Made by a program: the position numbers and the translations under genes. Shown one piece after another: positions 45,506-54,375 of a DNA stretch of 64,000 nt. The notes beneath the pieces were generated by a model that made no database searches, was not told the DNA's origin, and saw only the letters and a program-made list of their open reading frames with translations. Numbering within the stretch: the first letter of the stretch is position 1; every line of letters starts with the position of its first letter. This DNA is from Hymenobacter gelipurpurascens. Its GTDB lineage: Bacteria > Bacteroidota > Bacteroidia > Cytophagales > Hymenobacteraceae. The stretch covers positions 1,736,001-1,800,000 of the forward strand of contig NZ_FYEW01000001.1 in NCBI RefSeq assembly GCF_900187375.1, read 5' to 3'.

Positions 45506-46864
45506 ATGCGTCGTCTTACTCCGCTCCTATTTACGCTAGGCCTGTCGGCTTCAGCTTTTGCCCAAAACCAACCGAGCACCACCCCCGATCCTATCATCTC
45601 CAAGATGGTGCAGGAGGTTTCGGAAAAGAATTTGCGCACTGATATTGACAAGCTTGTGAGCTTCGGCACGCGCCACACGCTCTCCGACACCAAAAGCAAG
45701 AAGCGCGGCATTGGGGCCGCCCGTAATTGGGTGGAAGATGAGTTCAAAAAGTACAGCAAAGCCAACGGGGGGCGCCTGAAAGTAGAGCAGGACACTTTCA
45801 CGATTAAGCCCGATGGCCGCCGTATCAATAAGCCCGTGGTTATGGCCAACGTAATGGCCACGCTGCCCGGCACCGACCCCACCGATAAGCGCGTGTTCAT
45901 CGTGAGCGGCCACATCGACTCCCGCGTGTCGGATGTGATGAACGCCACCGCCGACGCGCCCGGCGCCAACGACGACGGTTCCGGTACAGTAGCCGTGATG
46001 GAGCTGGCCCGCGTGATGTCGCAGCAGCAGTACCCCGCTACCATCATTTTTGTGGCGGTGCAGGGCGAAGAGCAGGGCCTCTACGGCTCCACACACTTGG
46101 CCAAGCGAGCCAAAAAGGAAGGCTGGAACCTGGTGGCGATGCTCAACAACGACATCATGGGTAACTCGACTGGCCACGACCCGGAAATCAAGAATACCAC
46201 GCAGCTGCGCGTGTTCAGCGAGGGCGTGCCCGCCACCGAGACGCCTGATGAAGCTAAAGTGCGCCGCACGCTTTCCTCCGAAAACGACTCGCCGAGCCGG
46301 CAGCTGGCCCGCTACACCCGTATGGTTACCAAGCAGCACGTGCCCGGCCACGAGGTAGTGCTGGAGTATCGCCCCGACCGTTTCCTGCGCGGCGGCGACC
46401 ATACACCCTTCAATCAGCAGGGCTTCACGGCGGTGCGCTTTTCTGAGATGAATGAGGACTTCCGCCACCAGCACCAGGATTTGCGCACCGAAAATGGCAC
46501 TGAATACGGCGACTACGCCAAGTTCATGGACTTCGCCTACCTGCGCAAAAACACCGGCGTAAACTTGGCTACGCTGGCTAGCCTCGCCCTGGCTCCCGCC
46601 GCCCCCGAGAATGTGGGCGTGCTCACGGCCGAGCTCACCAACCGCACCCAGCTGAAGTGGGAAGCGCCCAAAGCCGGCGAAAAACCCGCCGGCTACTACG
46701 TGCTGATGCGCGAAACCAGCGCCCCGGAGTGGCAGCAGAAGTTCTACGTAACCGACACCAAAGCCGACCTACCCCACAGCAAGGATAACTTCATTTTCGG
46801 GGTGGTATCTGTAGACGCCGAGGGCCATGAGAGCCTGCCGGTGCTGCCGAAGCCGGTGCGCTAG
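45506..46864 (+). CDS. Secreted M28-family zinc aminopeptidase
   Basis: The 452-residue protein has a signal peptide (cleavage near AFAQ) and the M28 metal motif: His136 (SGHIDSR), Asp156 (GANDDGSG), Glu188/189 (GEEQG), Asp216 (NNDIMG) and a late His in GGDHTPFNQQG. The last 90 residues (from about 365) look like an Fn3-type domain (TAELTNRTQLKWEAPK). It would release N-terminal amino acids from peptides outside the cell. The TAG stop lies in TAGGCCACC. Confidence 0.9.
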   Translation: MRRLTPLLFTLGLSASAFAQNQPSTTPDPIISKMVQEVSEKNLRTDIDKLVSFGTRHTLSDTKSKKRGIGAARNWVEDEFKKYSKANGGRLKVEQDTFTIKPDGRRINKPVVMANVMATLPGTDPTDKRVFIVSGHIDSRVSDVMNATADAPGANDDGSGTVAVMELARVMSQQQYPATIIFVAVQGEEQGLYGSTHLAKRAKKEGWNLVAMLNNDIMGNSTGHDPEIKNTTQLRVFSEGVPATETPDEAKVRRTLSSENDSPSRQLARYTRMVTKQHVPGHEVVLEYRPDRFLRGGDHTPFNQQGFTAVRFSEMNEDFRHQHQDLRTENGTEYGDYAKFMDFAYLRKNTGVNLATLASLALAPAAPENVGVLTAELTNRTQLKWEAPKAGEKPAGYYVLMRETSAPEWQQKFYVTDTKADLPHSKDNFIFGVVSVDAEGHESLPVLPKPVR

Positions 46865-46885
46865 GCCACCTTTATTATCAGATTC

Positions 46886-46947
46886 TAACCATATTGAGCC
46901 GCCAGCACGCGTTATGTATAACGCGTGCTGGCGGCTCAATATGGTTA
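46886..46947. terminator. Very long perfect hairpin (30-bp arms)
   Basis: The 30-base arms 46886-46915 and 46918-46947 are perfectly complementary, with only two unpaired bases between. It starts 22 bases after the M28 gene stop. No T run follows closely, so termination is likely but could also be stability-related. Confidence 0.75.
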
Positions 46948-46997
46948 AGTAGGGCCGGTTATGAGCCTCTCCTCTTTCCTGTTACAAGCACTTTACT

Positions 46998-47798
46998 ATG
47001 TCCCGTTTAGGCCTTGCTGCTCTTTGTTTTTTGCTGGTGCTTCGTATTGCGCCGGCACTAGGGCAATGCGAGTCCTCGCCGTGGGTGGGTGGGTGGCCTA
47101 GTGCAAAAACAGAGACAATCCAACCCCGTCAGACATTGCTGATTGACGCTGGTTTTAGCCCTTTAGCTTTGGAGATACAGAAGATTGGTCATGCCACCGA
47201 AGTTTCTCTTTGGTCGGCTCACGATTCAGTACTTCTCGTAGTGAAAGACAGAATTGTACATCCGAATAATACCATAATGCTGTTGCTTCAACCAAGCCGC
47301 TCTCTCTTACTAGATAGCGTTTACGAGCTCAGAGCACGCAATGATGACGAAAACCTGTATTGGATTTTCCAAAATGGAAAGATGCCTAAAGCACCCAAAA
47401 CCACCAATTACCGATGGCGAGTAGCGGCTGTTCCAGATACCCAGGCGCCAATCTGGCATACTACTCCAGCAGTAGTAAAAAAGGTATTTTCGGATAATAG
47501 TGAAGGAACAGAAAACTACGTTCTTTTTTCCTGCCCTTTGAGCGACACTTCCCCATACTTCATTAAAGCTACGGTGCATCATTTACGCAGCGGGCTCAAA
47601 AGCACCACATACATGTCCCCCTGGGAAGGTCAGTTAGCGTTGGGTTGGTTTACCTGCTCCGGAGACTTCAGATTTTCCTACCAAGAAGATTGCACTGTAC
47701 TTTTTGAGGCAATTGACGCAGCAGGCAATCGATCTACGGCCAGCGGGCAGCCAATACCTTTCCAGGCACCAGTTATAGGTCCTACGCCTTGGCACTAG
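46998..47798 (+). CDS. Secreted protein of unknown function
   Basis: The 266-residue product has a signal peptide ending near ALGQ. The mature part is beta-rich with several Cys. RWRVAAVPDTQAPIWHTTP suggests a beta-sandwich followed by Ig-like extension (VLFEAIDAAGNRSTASG). Codon use is less GC-rich than the neighbours between about 47150 and 47700. No family was recognised. The TAG stop lies in TAGGCC. Confidence 0.65.
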   Translation: MSRLGLAALCFLLVLRIAPALGQCESSPWVGGWPSAKTETIQPRQTLLIDAGFSPLALEIQKIGHATEVSLWSAHDSVLLVVKDRIVHPNNTIMLLLQPSRSLLLDSVYELRARNDDENLYWIFQNGKMPKAPKTTNYRWRVAAVPDTQAPIWHTTPAVVKKVFSDNSEGTENYVLFSCPLSDTSPYFIKATVHHLRSGLKSTTYMSPWEGQLALGWFTCSGDFRFSYQEDCTVLFEAIDAAGNRSTASGQPIPFQAPVIGPTPWH

Positions 47799-47885
47799 GC
47801 CATTACTCTATGCAACTAGATCCGGAGGCCAAGCCTAGGTATCGTGCCAGATACAGTACCTTCGGATTCCCTTAACCTCAGATCA

Positions 47886-48485
47886 ATGCCCTCATTCCGC
47901 CAGAAACTGATGAAGTTCCTTTACCCGCTTATCATGCGGCTGTCCAAATCCAGCAGCAAGGGGAAGGTGCTGAAGAACGAGAATCAGGCCGCCGCGCCCG
48001 TACCGTTCTATGACCTTGCCAGCCAGCTAAATTCGGGTAAGCAACTGAAGTTTGAGGAATTGCGCGGCAAGAAAGTGCTGCTGGTGAATACGGCCTCCAA
48101 CTGCGGCTTCACCAACCAGTACGAGGAACTGCAACAGCTTTCGGAGCAGTTTGCCGATCAGTTGGTGGTGCTGGGCTTTCCGGCCAATGATTTCGCGGAG
48201 CAGGAAAAGGACGACGACAAAACCATCGAGCAGTTCTGCCAGGTCAACTTTGGCGTATCGTTTCCGCTGATGAAAAAGAGCGTAGTGGTGAAACAGGGCG
48301 AGCAAAACCCGGTGTATAAGTGGCTCAGCAATGCCCGCCAGAATGGCTGGAATGAGCAGGCGCCCGACTGGAATTTCTCGAAGTATCTCATCAGTGAGGA
48401 TGGCCGCCTGACGCACTACTTTGGCCCCGCCGTTTCTCCGCTCAGCGAGACGGTTACCAGCACCATCAAAGCTCCTCAGGCTTAG
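47886..48485 (+). CDS. Glutathione peroxidase-like thiol peroxidase
   Basis: The 199-residue protein has the peroxidatic Cys73 in LLVNTASNCGFTNQYEEL (cysteine, not selenocysteine), GFPANDFAEQE and the Trp/Asn segment DWNFSKYLI. Together these make up the tetrad of the family. Bacterial members usually reduce peroxides through thioredoxin. The N-terminal 35 residues are basic and hydrophobic. A later start is possible, but no good signal peptide is seen. An upstream frame extension of 14 codons is not credible. Confidence 0.9.
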   Translation: MPSFRQKLMKFLYPLIMRLSKSSSKGKVLKNENQAAAPVPFYDLASQLNSGKQLKFEELRGKKVLLVNTASNCGFTNQYEELQQLSEQFADQLVVLGFPANDFAEQEKDDDKTIEQFCQVNFGVSFPLMKKSVVVKQGEQNPVYKWLSNARQNGWNEQAPDWNFSKYLISEDGRLTHYFGPAVSPLSETVTSTIKAPQA

Positions 48486-48599
48486 CTCATAACGCGGTAA
48501 GCACGCCCCAAAAATATCTTTTGGCAAGCGAGTTGCAGAAGCCTGGCTTTTTGGTAGTATTGGTTGCGCATCTCCCCTACTTCCTATCCGCTGCTCTGC

Positions 48600-49112
48600 A
48601 TGAAGACGCTTACGCTACTCCTCCTCTTCACCTGTCTGGCCGGGGCACCCCTGGCTTTCGCCCAGACGGTGGCCTACAAGCCACCCTCCGGCTACACGCT
48701 GCAGTCGCCCGACGATTACGACGAGTACAAGGCCGATATCATTAAGACGGTAAACTGGCTGGAGGTTACGCCCATCAACCAGCAGATAGAGAAGCGCCGC
48801 GAAGCCACCCGCTTTTTATTTCAGTGGATCAGCGGCGCCCCCGATGTATCGGTGCAGATGCAGAAATATGTGGCCGACCTCACGGCGCAGGAACCAGAGT
48901 TGCTGCTGCTCTTTATGGGCGGTTGGGCCCGCTACCAACTGCAGCATACGGAGGTGAAAGACCCGGTGGTATTGAATACCGAAGCGCTGAAAACTGTTCT
49001 TAAGGGCTATCAGGCGGGAGGCATCAAGCGCAACAAACAGCTCGATATGCTAGCGGGCCTGAACGCCAAAGGCACGCTCACGGACTGGGTCAGGAAGCAG
49101 CTGGCCAGCTAG
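48600..49112 (+). CDS. Secreted protein of unknown function
   Basis: The 170-residue product has a signal peptide ending near AFAQ (residue about 22) and an alpha-rich mature part (KADIIKTVNWLEVTPINQQ, RREATRFLFQW) that resembles small secreted proteins common in this phylum. No family was assigned. The TAG stop lies in TAGGCCACT. Confidence 0.65.
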   Translation: MKTLTLLLLFTCLAGAPLAFAQTVAYKPPSGYTLQSPDDYDEYKADIIKTVNWLEVTPINQQIEKRREATRFLFQWISGAPDVSVQMQKYVADLTAQEPELLLLFMGGWARYQLQHTEVKDPVVLNTEALKTVLKGYQAGGIKRNKQLDMLAGLNAKGTLTDWVRKQLAS

Positions 49113-49233
49113 GCCACTAGTGGCTAAATAGAAATTTTCTGATACGGCCCGCTGGAGTTTCTAACATAAACGCTTTACTTGCGGCCGCAAAACCACAGAC
49201 TATGCCTGTGGCGCACTCACACCTCTCCTGGCA

Positions 49234-49392
49234 ATGTCGGCTGTTATTACTTCATCTTGCACTTTCTTACCGCGGGCTGCTGCCCGTGTGGCAAGCGTGT
49301 GCGTGATGACTGGCAAGAAGTGTAAGCGCGTGGCTGGCCTGAACGCCGGCCTGCTGATGGTCAAGAAATCGAAGAAACGTAACCCGACCTGA
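49234..49392 (+). CDS. Small ORF, possible lysine leader peptide for lysC
   Basis: The 52-codon ORF has its last 28 codons (from an internal ATG at 49306) unusually rich in Lys and Arg: GKKCKRVAG and VKKSKKRNPT hold seven Lys. It ends 37 bases before a strong terminator (49429-49462) and 138 bases before lysC. This order (Lys-rich short ORF, terminator, lysine-pathway gene) is that of transcription attenuation. A free-standing small protein is the main alternative, since the ORF is long for a leader. I found no clear antiterminator pairing by eye. Confidence 0.5.
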   Translation: MSAVITSSCTFLPRAAARVASVCVMTGKKCKRVAGLNAGLLMVKKSKKRNPT

Positions 49393-49428
49393 CCGTCGCA
49401 CCTGTTCGTCGTACCCGAATAAGAATGC

Positions 49429-49462
49429 AAGCGCCGGTCCTACCAAGGGTCGGCGCTTTTTT
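49429..49462 (+). terminator. Terminator in the lysC leader (candidate attenuator)
   Basis: AAGCGCCGGTCC (49429-49440) pairs with GGGTCGGCGCTT (49447-49458, two G-U pairs) around TACCAA, followed by six T (49457-49462). It precedes the lysC ATG by 68 bases on the same strand. Confidence 0.85.
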
Positions 49463-49529
49463 CGCCCGTAACCGGCCGCAATCAACGGCCTCCCTTTTTC
49501 GCCTCTTACTCTCCAGTTTTTCACCGTTT

Positions 49530-50855
49530 ATGAAGATTTTAAAGTTTGGCGGCACGTCCGTCGGGTCAGCGCAGCGGATGCGCGAAGTAGCCGAACTGAT
49601 ACACGCGCCCCATTTGCAGCGGCGTATCGTGGTGCTGTCGGCCATGTCGGGCACTACCAACGCGCTGGTGGAAATAGCGGGCCTGCTGCACGTGGGCAAC
49701 GTGACGGGCGCTACCGCCAACCTCGGAGCCCTGCGCCAGCGCTACCACGCCGTAGCCCAGGAGCTGCTGCCCGAGCCCGCCGTGGCCGCCGAAGCCATCG
49801 AGCACCTCGACCAGCGCTTTCAGGCCATCCTCGACCTGGCTTCGGAACCCTACTCAGCTGCGGCCGAGCGGGTAATTCTGGCCCAGGGTGAGCTGCTGAG
49901 CACGCTGCTGATGCACCGCTACGTGACGCGCATCCTCGGCCGCCCCGCCGTGCTGCTGTCCGCGCTGGACTTCATGCGCCTCGATGCCGACGACGAGCCG
50001 GACGCGGCCTACATCCGGGAGCATCTGGCCGCTACGCTGGCGCCGTACGCGGCGGAGCAGCTGTTCATCACGCAGGGCTATATCTGCCGGAACATCCAGG
50101 GTGAGATTGATAACCTCAAGCGCGGCGGCTCCGACTACTCTGCCTCGCTGATTGGTGCTGCTGCCGACGCTGAGGAAATCCAAATCTGGACCGACATCGA
50201 TGGCCTACACAACAACGACCCACGCATCGTGAAGGGCACCTACCCTATTCGGGAGCTGTCGTTTGATGAGGCGGCCGAGCTGGCCTACTTCGGCGCGAAG
50301 ATTCTGCACCCTAGCTCGGTACTGCCGGCCCGCCAGCACGGCATTCCGGTGCGCCTGCTCAACACCATGCAGCCTGAAGCACCCGGCACCCTGATTTCGG
50401 CCAAAACGGGCGCCGAAGCCATCAAGGCGGTGGCGGCGAAAGACGGCATTACGGCCATTAACGTGAAGTCGAGCCGCATGCTGCTGGCCCATGGTTTCCT
50501 GCGCACCATCTTCGAGGTGTTTGAGCGCTACCGCACCTCTATCGACATGATTACGACCTCGGAGGTAGCCGTGTCCCTGACTATCGACGACGCGACGCGC
50601 CTGCCCCTAATTCTGGAGGAGCTGCAGCGCTTCGCCAACGTGGAAGTAGATGAGAACCAGACCATCATTTGTTTGGTTGGCAACCTGGAGCAGGATGCTC
50701 ACGGCGCGGCAAACCGGGCCTTTGCGGCTCTCAAGGACATTGCGGTGCGCATGATCAGCTACGGCGGCTCGCCTAACAACATCAGTATTTTGGTGCACAC
50801 CAACGATAAAGTACGCGCCTTGCAGGCGCTGAACGCCGGTTTGTTCCAGCGGTAA
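49530..50855 (+). CDS. lysC: Aspartate kinase
   Basis: The 441-residue enzyme phosphorylates aspartate, the first step to lysine, threonine and methionine. KFGGTSVG (5-12) is the nucleotide-binding motif, FITQGYICRN and GSDYSASLIGAA are further kinase motifs, and two ACT-like regulatory regions occupy the last 140 residues. The ATG at 49530 gives the standard start. Partner lysA lies downstream beyond an inverted repeat. The two may be one operon or separate units. Confidence 0.95.
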   Translation: MKILKFGGTSVGSAQRMREVAELIHAPHLQRRIVVLSAMSGTTNALVEIAGLLHVGNVTGATANLGALRQRYHAVAQELLPEPAVAAEAIEHLDQRFQAILDLASEPYSAAAERVILAQGELLSTLLMHRYVTRILGRPAVLLSALDFMRLDADDEPDAAYIREHLAATLAPYAAEQLFITQGYICRNIQGEIDNLKRGGSDYSASLIGAAADAEEIQIWTDIDGLHNNDPRIVKGTYPIRELSFDEAAELAYFGAKILHPSSVLPARQHGIPVRLLNTMQPEAPGTLISAKTGAEAIKAVAAKDGITAINVKSSRMLLAHGFLRTIFEVFERYRTSIDMITTSEVAVSLTIDDATRLPLILEELQRFANVEVDENQTIICLVGNLEQDAHGAANRAFAALKDIAVRMISYGGSPNNISILVHTNDKVRALQALNAGLFQR

Positions 50856-50887
50856 CGTCTTTGCTGGCTAAAACAACCACACCAAGA

Positions 50888-50983
50888 CGTCATTCCGAGC
50901 TTGTCGAGGAATCTCGCGTGCTGACGTCAGGATTACGACCACAACCTCAGCACGCGAGATTCCTCGACAAGCTCGGAATGACG
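50888..50983. repeat. Long inverted repeat with 37-base perfect arms between lysC and lysA
   Basis: The left arm (50888-50924) begins with CGTCATTCCGAGCTTGTCGA, and the right arm (50947-50983) is its exact complement. The loop is 22 bases. It contains no ORF. Its text (GTCATTCCGAGCTTGTCGA) is a familiar dispersed repeat in GC-rich Bacteroidota genomes, recalled from general experience and not checked here. Confidence 0.85.
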
Positions 50984-51099
50984 GTCAAATGGAAGTCGTT
51001 CCAGCGTAGTCGTTCTAGGCCAGTCCCCCCCAACCTCTCCTCAGCTGAGGAGGGGAGCTAGTAGTTCTAGTATTTGTTTTCAGTTGCCCTCGTAGCACC

Positions 51100-52242
51100 A
51101 TGCCTTTTCAACTTCCGGCCGAACTCGTTTCGCAGCCGACCCCTTTTTACTACTACGACCTCACGCTGCTGGACCAGACGCTGGGGGCGCTTACCGCAGC
51201 GGCTCGGCCTGGCAACTTTCAGGTGCATTATGCGCTCAAGGCCAACTCCAACCTGCCCATACTGCAGCGTATTCAGCAGGCGGGCCTGGGCGCCGACTGC
51301 GTGAGTGGCGGCGAAGTGCAGCGCGCCCTGGAGGCGGGCTTTGCACCCGGCCATGTGGTATTTGCGGGCGTGGGTAAATCCGACGCGGAAATCAATCGGG
51401 CATTGGCCGCCGATATTTTCTGCTTCAATGCGGAATCGGTGCCGGAGCTGCAGGTGCTGAACGAGCTGGCCGCCGCCCAAGGCCGCGTGGCGCGGGTGGC
51501 GCTGCGCATCAACCCCAATGTGGATGCTCATACGCACGCCTACATCACGACTGGCCTAGAGGCTAACAAGTTCGGTATCAGTCTTTCCGACCTGGCTGGC
51601 GTGGTAGATGGCCTAGACAGCCTCCCCAACGTGGAGTTGATTGGCCTGCACGCGCACATCGGCTCTCAGATTACGGAGCTGCACGTTTTCGCCAACCTCA
51701 GCCGCAAGCTCAACGAGCTCCAGGCCTGGCTGGAAGGCCGCGGCCATCAGCTTCCGCACCTGAATGTGGGTGGTGGCCTAGGCATCGATTACGAACAGCC
51801 CGACCTCAACCCGATTCCGGATTTCAAGGCCTACTTCGGCATGTTTGAGCAGCATCTGGTGCGGCGCCCCGGCCAGCAGGTGCACGTGGAGCTGGGCCGC
51901 GCCGTGGTAGCGCAAGCGGGTACGCTCCTGAGCCGCGTGCTCTACGTGAAAGAAAGCCAGCAGACGCGCTTTGCCATCCTGGACGCGGGCATGACGGAGC
52001 TGATCCGGCCGGCGCTCTACGGCAGCCACCACCACATCGAGAACATCAGCAGCCAGCTCCCGGCACTGGCCTACGACGTGGTAGGCCCCATCTGCGAGTC
52101 GTCGGATACGTTTGCCAAAGCGGTGCAGCTCGCCGAAACTCGCCGCGGCGACCTGGTGGCTATCCGCTCCGCCGGGGCGTATGGGGAGGTCATGTCATCG
52201 AGCTACAACCTGCGCGAGAAAGCCGAAGCGCTGTACCGGTGA
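51100..52242 (+). CDS. lysA: Diaminopimelate decarboxylase
   Basis: The 380-residue PLP enzyme makes lysine from meso-diaminopimelate. The Schiff-base Lys47 is in HYALKANSN, with HIGSQI, GGGLGIDY (phosphate-binding Gly-rich loop), and CESSDTFA (active Cys of the partner subunit). It is slightly short for the family (about 400). An ATTTG-type promoter-like text lies at 51070-51080. Confidence 0.95.
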   Translation: MPFQLPAELVSQPTPFYYYDLTLLDQTLGALTAAARPGNFQVHYALKANSNLPILQRIQQAGLGADCVSGGEVQRALEAGFAPGHVVFAGVGKSDAEINRALAADIFCFNAESVPELQVLNELAAAQGRVARVALRINPNVDAHTHAYITTGLEANKFGISLSDLAGVVDGLDSLPNVELIGLHAHIGSQITELHVFANLSRKLNELQAWLEGRGHQLPHLNVGGGLGIDYEQPDLNPIPDFKAYFGMFEQHLVRRPGQQVHVELGRAVVAQAGTLLSRVLYVKESQQTRFAILDAGMTELIRPALYGSHHHIENISSQLPALAYDVVGPICESSDTFAKAVQLAETRRGDLVAIRSAGAYGEVMSSSYNLREKAEALYR

Positions 52243-52286
52243 GCTAGTGAGTTGGGGAGTTTGACGTTTGACTGGCCTAGGCGGCG

Positions 52287-52452
52287 CTGTCATTGCGAGG
52301 ACGCAGAACGACGCCATCCTTCCTATTCAGAATTATAAGCCTTAAGACTAAAAAAGCCCTTACTCCTGCGTGGAAGTAAGGGCTTTTGAGTAGGGCAAAG
52401 AGTGTAGCGTGCTAAGGAAAGATGGCGTCGTCGTGCGTCCTCGCAATGACAG
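52287..52452. repeat. Inverted repeat with 37-base arms enclosing the lysA terminator
   Basis: The left arm (52287-52323, starting CTGTCATTGCGAGGACGCAG) and the right arm (52416-52452) are complementary except for three positions. A normal terminator (52352-52386) is inside. It is the third dissimilar GTCAT-type inverted repeat in the window. Confidence 0.8.
52352..52386. terminator. Terminator after lysA
   Basis: AAAAGCCCTTACT (52352-52364) pairs with AGTAAGGGCTTTT (52374-52386). A and T tracts flank it, so it can end lysA (+) or the glycosyltransferase transcript (-). Confidence 0.88.
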
Positions 52453-52501
52453 AAGGGTGGCCTACAGAACGCCTAACTCCCCCATCTCACCAGTTCACCT
52501 C

Positions 52502-54154
52502 CTACCACAGCACCGTCCACTTGCCCAGCTTTTGCTGCTGCTTGAAATAGCGCAGCATCCATTGGCGCTCGGGCTTTATGTCGCCTTTTACCAGCATTAC
52601 CGGCTGTTGCAGCAGCAAACTCCCAAGTAGGGGTTCCTGTTTGGGGTCGTCGAGGTAGAGTAGGTATTTGTGCCAGGAATTGTTGGGCTCGAACTGGGTT
52701 TCGCGGTTGAGGCTTGAGTTGCCATCATTAAGAGATACCGGCAACTGGACTAGCTCGAAAGCCAGGGACGGCAGCAGCTCATTATACACCAGCACCTGCC
52801 GGCTCTGCAGATTTTTGTCCCGGATAAATTGCGCCAGGGGGCGGCTGCCGTTGAAAGCCAGCTCATTCTGCTGCATAATGGGTTTGGCCGTGAGCAGCAG
52901 CGTGACGGTAAACAGGACCGTAGCCACCAACAGGCGCGGCGCAATGCGTACCTGGGTCCAGAGCGTGAGTAGCAGCACCATGACCACCACGCCCGCCGCC
53001 GGGTACGCCGCCGTATAGGGCCGCACTTCCAGCCCCAGCGGAAACACCGCGCTAAAGACCGGCAACATGCAGAGCAGGCCTAGCAGCAAACCATAAAACG
53101 CCAGAATACTTACGTACCAACGGTGCAGGGCGGCCTCCGTGCAACGGCCCAGGTAGTACACCGTGAGCAGCACTACGCCTGGGAAAATGGGCAGCACGTA
53201 AAGCAGCAGCTTCGACTTGGAAAGCGAGAAGAATAGCAGCGGCACCAGTACCCAGAAAATGAGCACGTTGCGCCACTGTCGCGGCACCGAGGCCCAGGGC
53301 GTCTGGATAGCGCGCACAATGAGCGCCACGGCCCACGGCAGGCTGGTAGCGGGAGCCAGCACCAGATAGAACCACCACGGCTTAGCCCGGTTGAAAGTGG
53401 CGGCATTAGCGAAGCGCTCCACGGTATGTTCGTAGAGGAAGTAGCGCACGAAGGCCGGATCTTCGGCCATCAGGTATAGATACCAGCTCAGGCCCACCAG
53501 CACAAACAGCGCAAACCCCAGCCAATGGTGCACCGTGAGGGGGCGCTTGGCCTGGCCTTGCTTCACGTAGAAGCCCAGCATCACCATCAGGGGCAGAATA
53601 AAGCCCACGGGGCCTTTGGTCAGGAACGCCAGCCCTAGGCCTATCCAGAACAGGTACAGCCACCGCGGGCCGCCCTGGTGGTAGTAGCGCAGAATGCCAT
53701 AGGCCGCAGCCAGTTCCAGCGTAGCCAGGTAGGCGTCGGTCGTGACGTTGAGGGCGGAAATCAGGATGACGGGCAGGGTGCCGTAGATGACAGCCGCGGC
53801 CAGCGCCCGGGCACGGTCGTGCTGAAACAGCAAGAGGCCCAGGCCATACATGATTACCACTTGCAGCAGCACTGCCAGCACCGGCAGCAGGCGCACGCCC
53901 AGCGTGTTCTCCCCGAACAGGCCCAGGCCAGCAGCCGTGAGCCAGTACGTGAGCGGAGGCTTATGAAAGTGCTGAATCCCGAGCAGGCGCGGGTGCAGCC
54001 AGTCGCGGCCCTTGAGCATCTCCCGCCCGATTTCGGAGTAGCGTGCTTCGCTGCTCTCCAATGGCCCCCACGACCCCAGCTGCAACAAAAACGCGGCTCC
54101 CAGCACCAGCAGAAACAGCCAGAGCCAGCGGCGGGAAGTCATGGGAAATGGCAT
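52502..54154 (-). CDS. ArnT-like glycosyltransferase (PMT/GT83 family)
   Basis: The 550-residue integral membrane protein has about twelve hydrophobic helices. The N-terminal loop (GPLESSEARYSEIGREML, with acidic residues) and HFHKPPLTYWLTA are typical of the 4-amino-4-deoxy-L-arabinose transferase/mannosyltransferase family, which moves a sugar from undecaprenyl phosphate to lipid A or another acceptor at the periplasmic face. Acceptor and sugar are unknown. A second ATG four codons in (54142) is possible. It stands alone. Confidence 0.88.
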   Translation of the reverse strand: MPFPMTSRRWLWLFLLVLGAAFLLQLGSWGPLESSEARYSEIGREMLKGRDWLHPRLLGIQHFHKPPLTYWLTAAGLGLFGENTLGVRLLPVLAVLLQVVIMYGLGLLLFQHDRARALAAAVIYGTLPVILISALNVTTDAYLATLELAAAYGILRYYHQGGPRWLYLFWIGLGLAFLTKGPVGFILPLMVMLGFYVKQGQAKRPLTVHHWLGFALFVLVGLSWYLYLMAEDPAFVRYFLYEHTVERFANAATFNRAKPWWFYLVLAPATSLPWAVALIVRAIQTPWASVPRQWRNVLIFWVLVPLLFFSLSKSKLLLYVLPIFPGVVLLTVYYLGRCTEAALHRWYVSILAFYGLLLGLLCMLPVFSAVFPLGLEVRPYTAAYPAAGVVVMVLLLTLWTQVRIAPRLLVATVLFTVTLLLTAKPIMQQNELAFNGSRPLAQFIRDKNLQSRQVLVYNELLPSLAFELVQLPVSLNDGNSSLNRETQFEPNNSWHKYLLYLDDPKQEPLLGSLLLQQPVMLVKGDIKPERQWMLRYFKQQQKLGKWTVLW

Positions 54155-54375
54155 AGCGAAAGACGTTGGCGAGTAAAGCGGAAAACGGCCGCGAAGTTAG
54201 CCAGAAAGCGCTAGGCCACTAGACCAGCGCTAGGCCAGTCTTGTGTGAACGTCGAAAGAAAAGGGCCTTCTGCTGAAAAGAAGCCCATCATGTTGATCAG
54301 ACCTGTTTAGCAATCAGGTTGAGAACTAACGCTGCATCTGCTAGTTACACAACTACATCCACCTAGTCCGTTGTC

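Noticed and set aside
50888..50983. Inverted repeat as the ends of an insertion sequence
   Set aside because: Only 22 bases lie between the arms, with no transposase or target duplication in sight.
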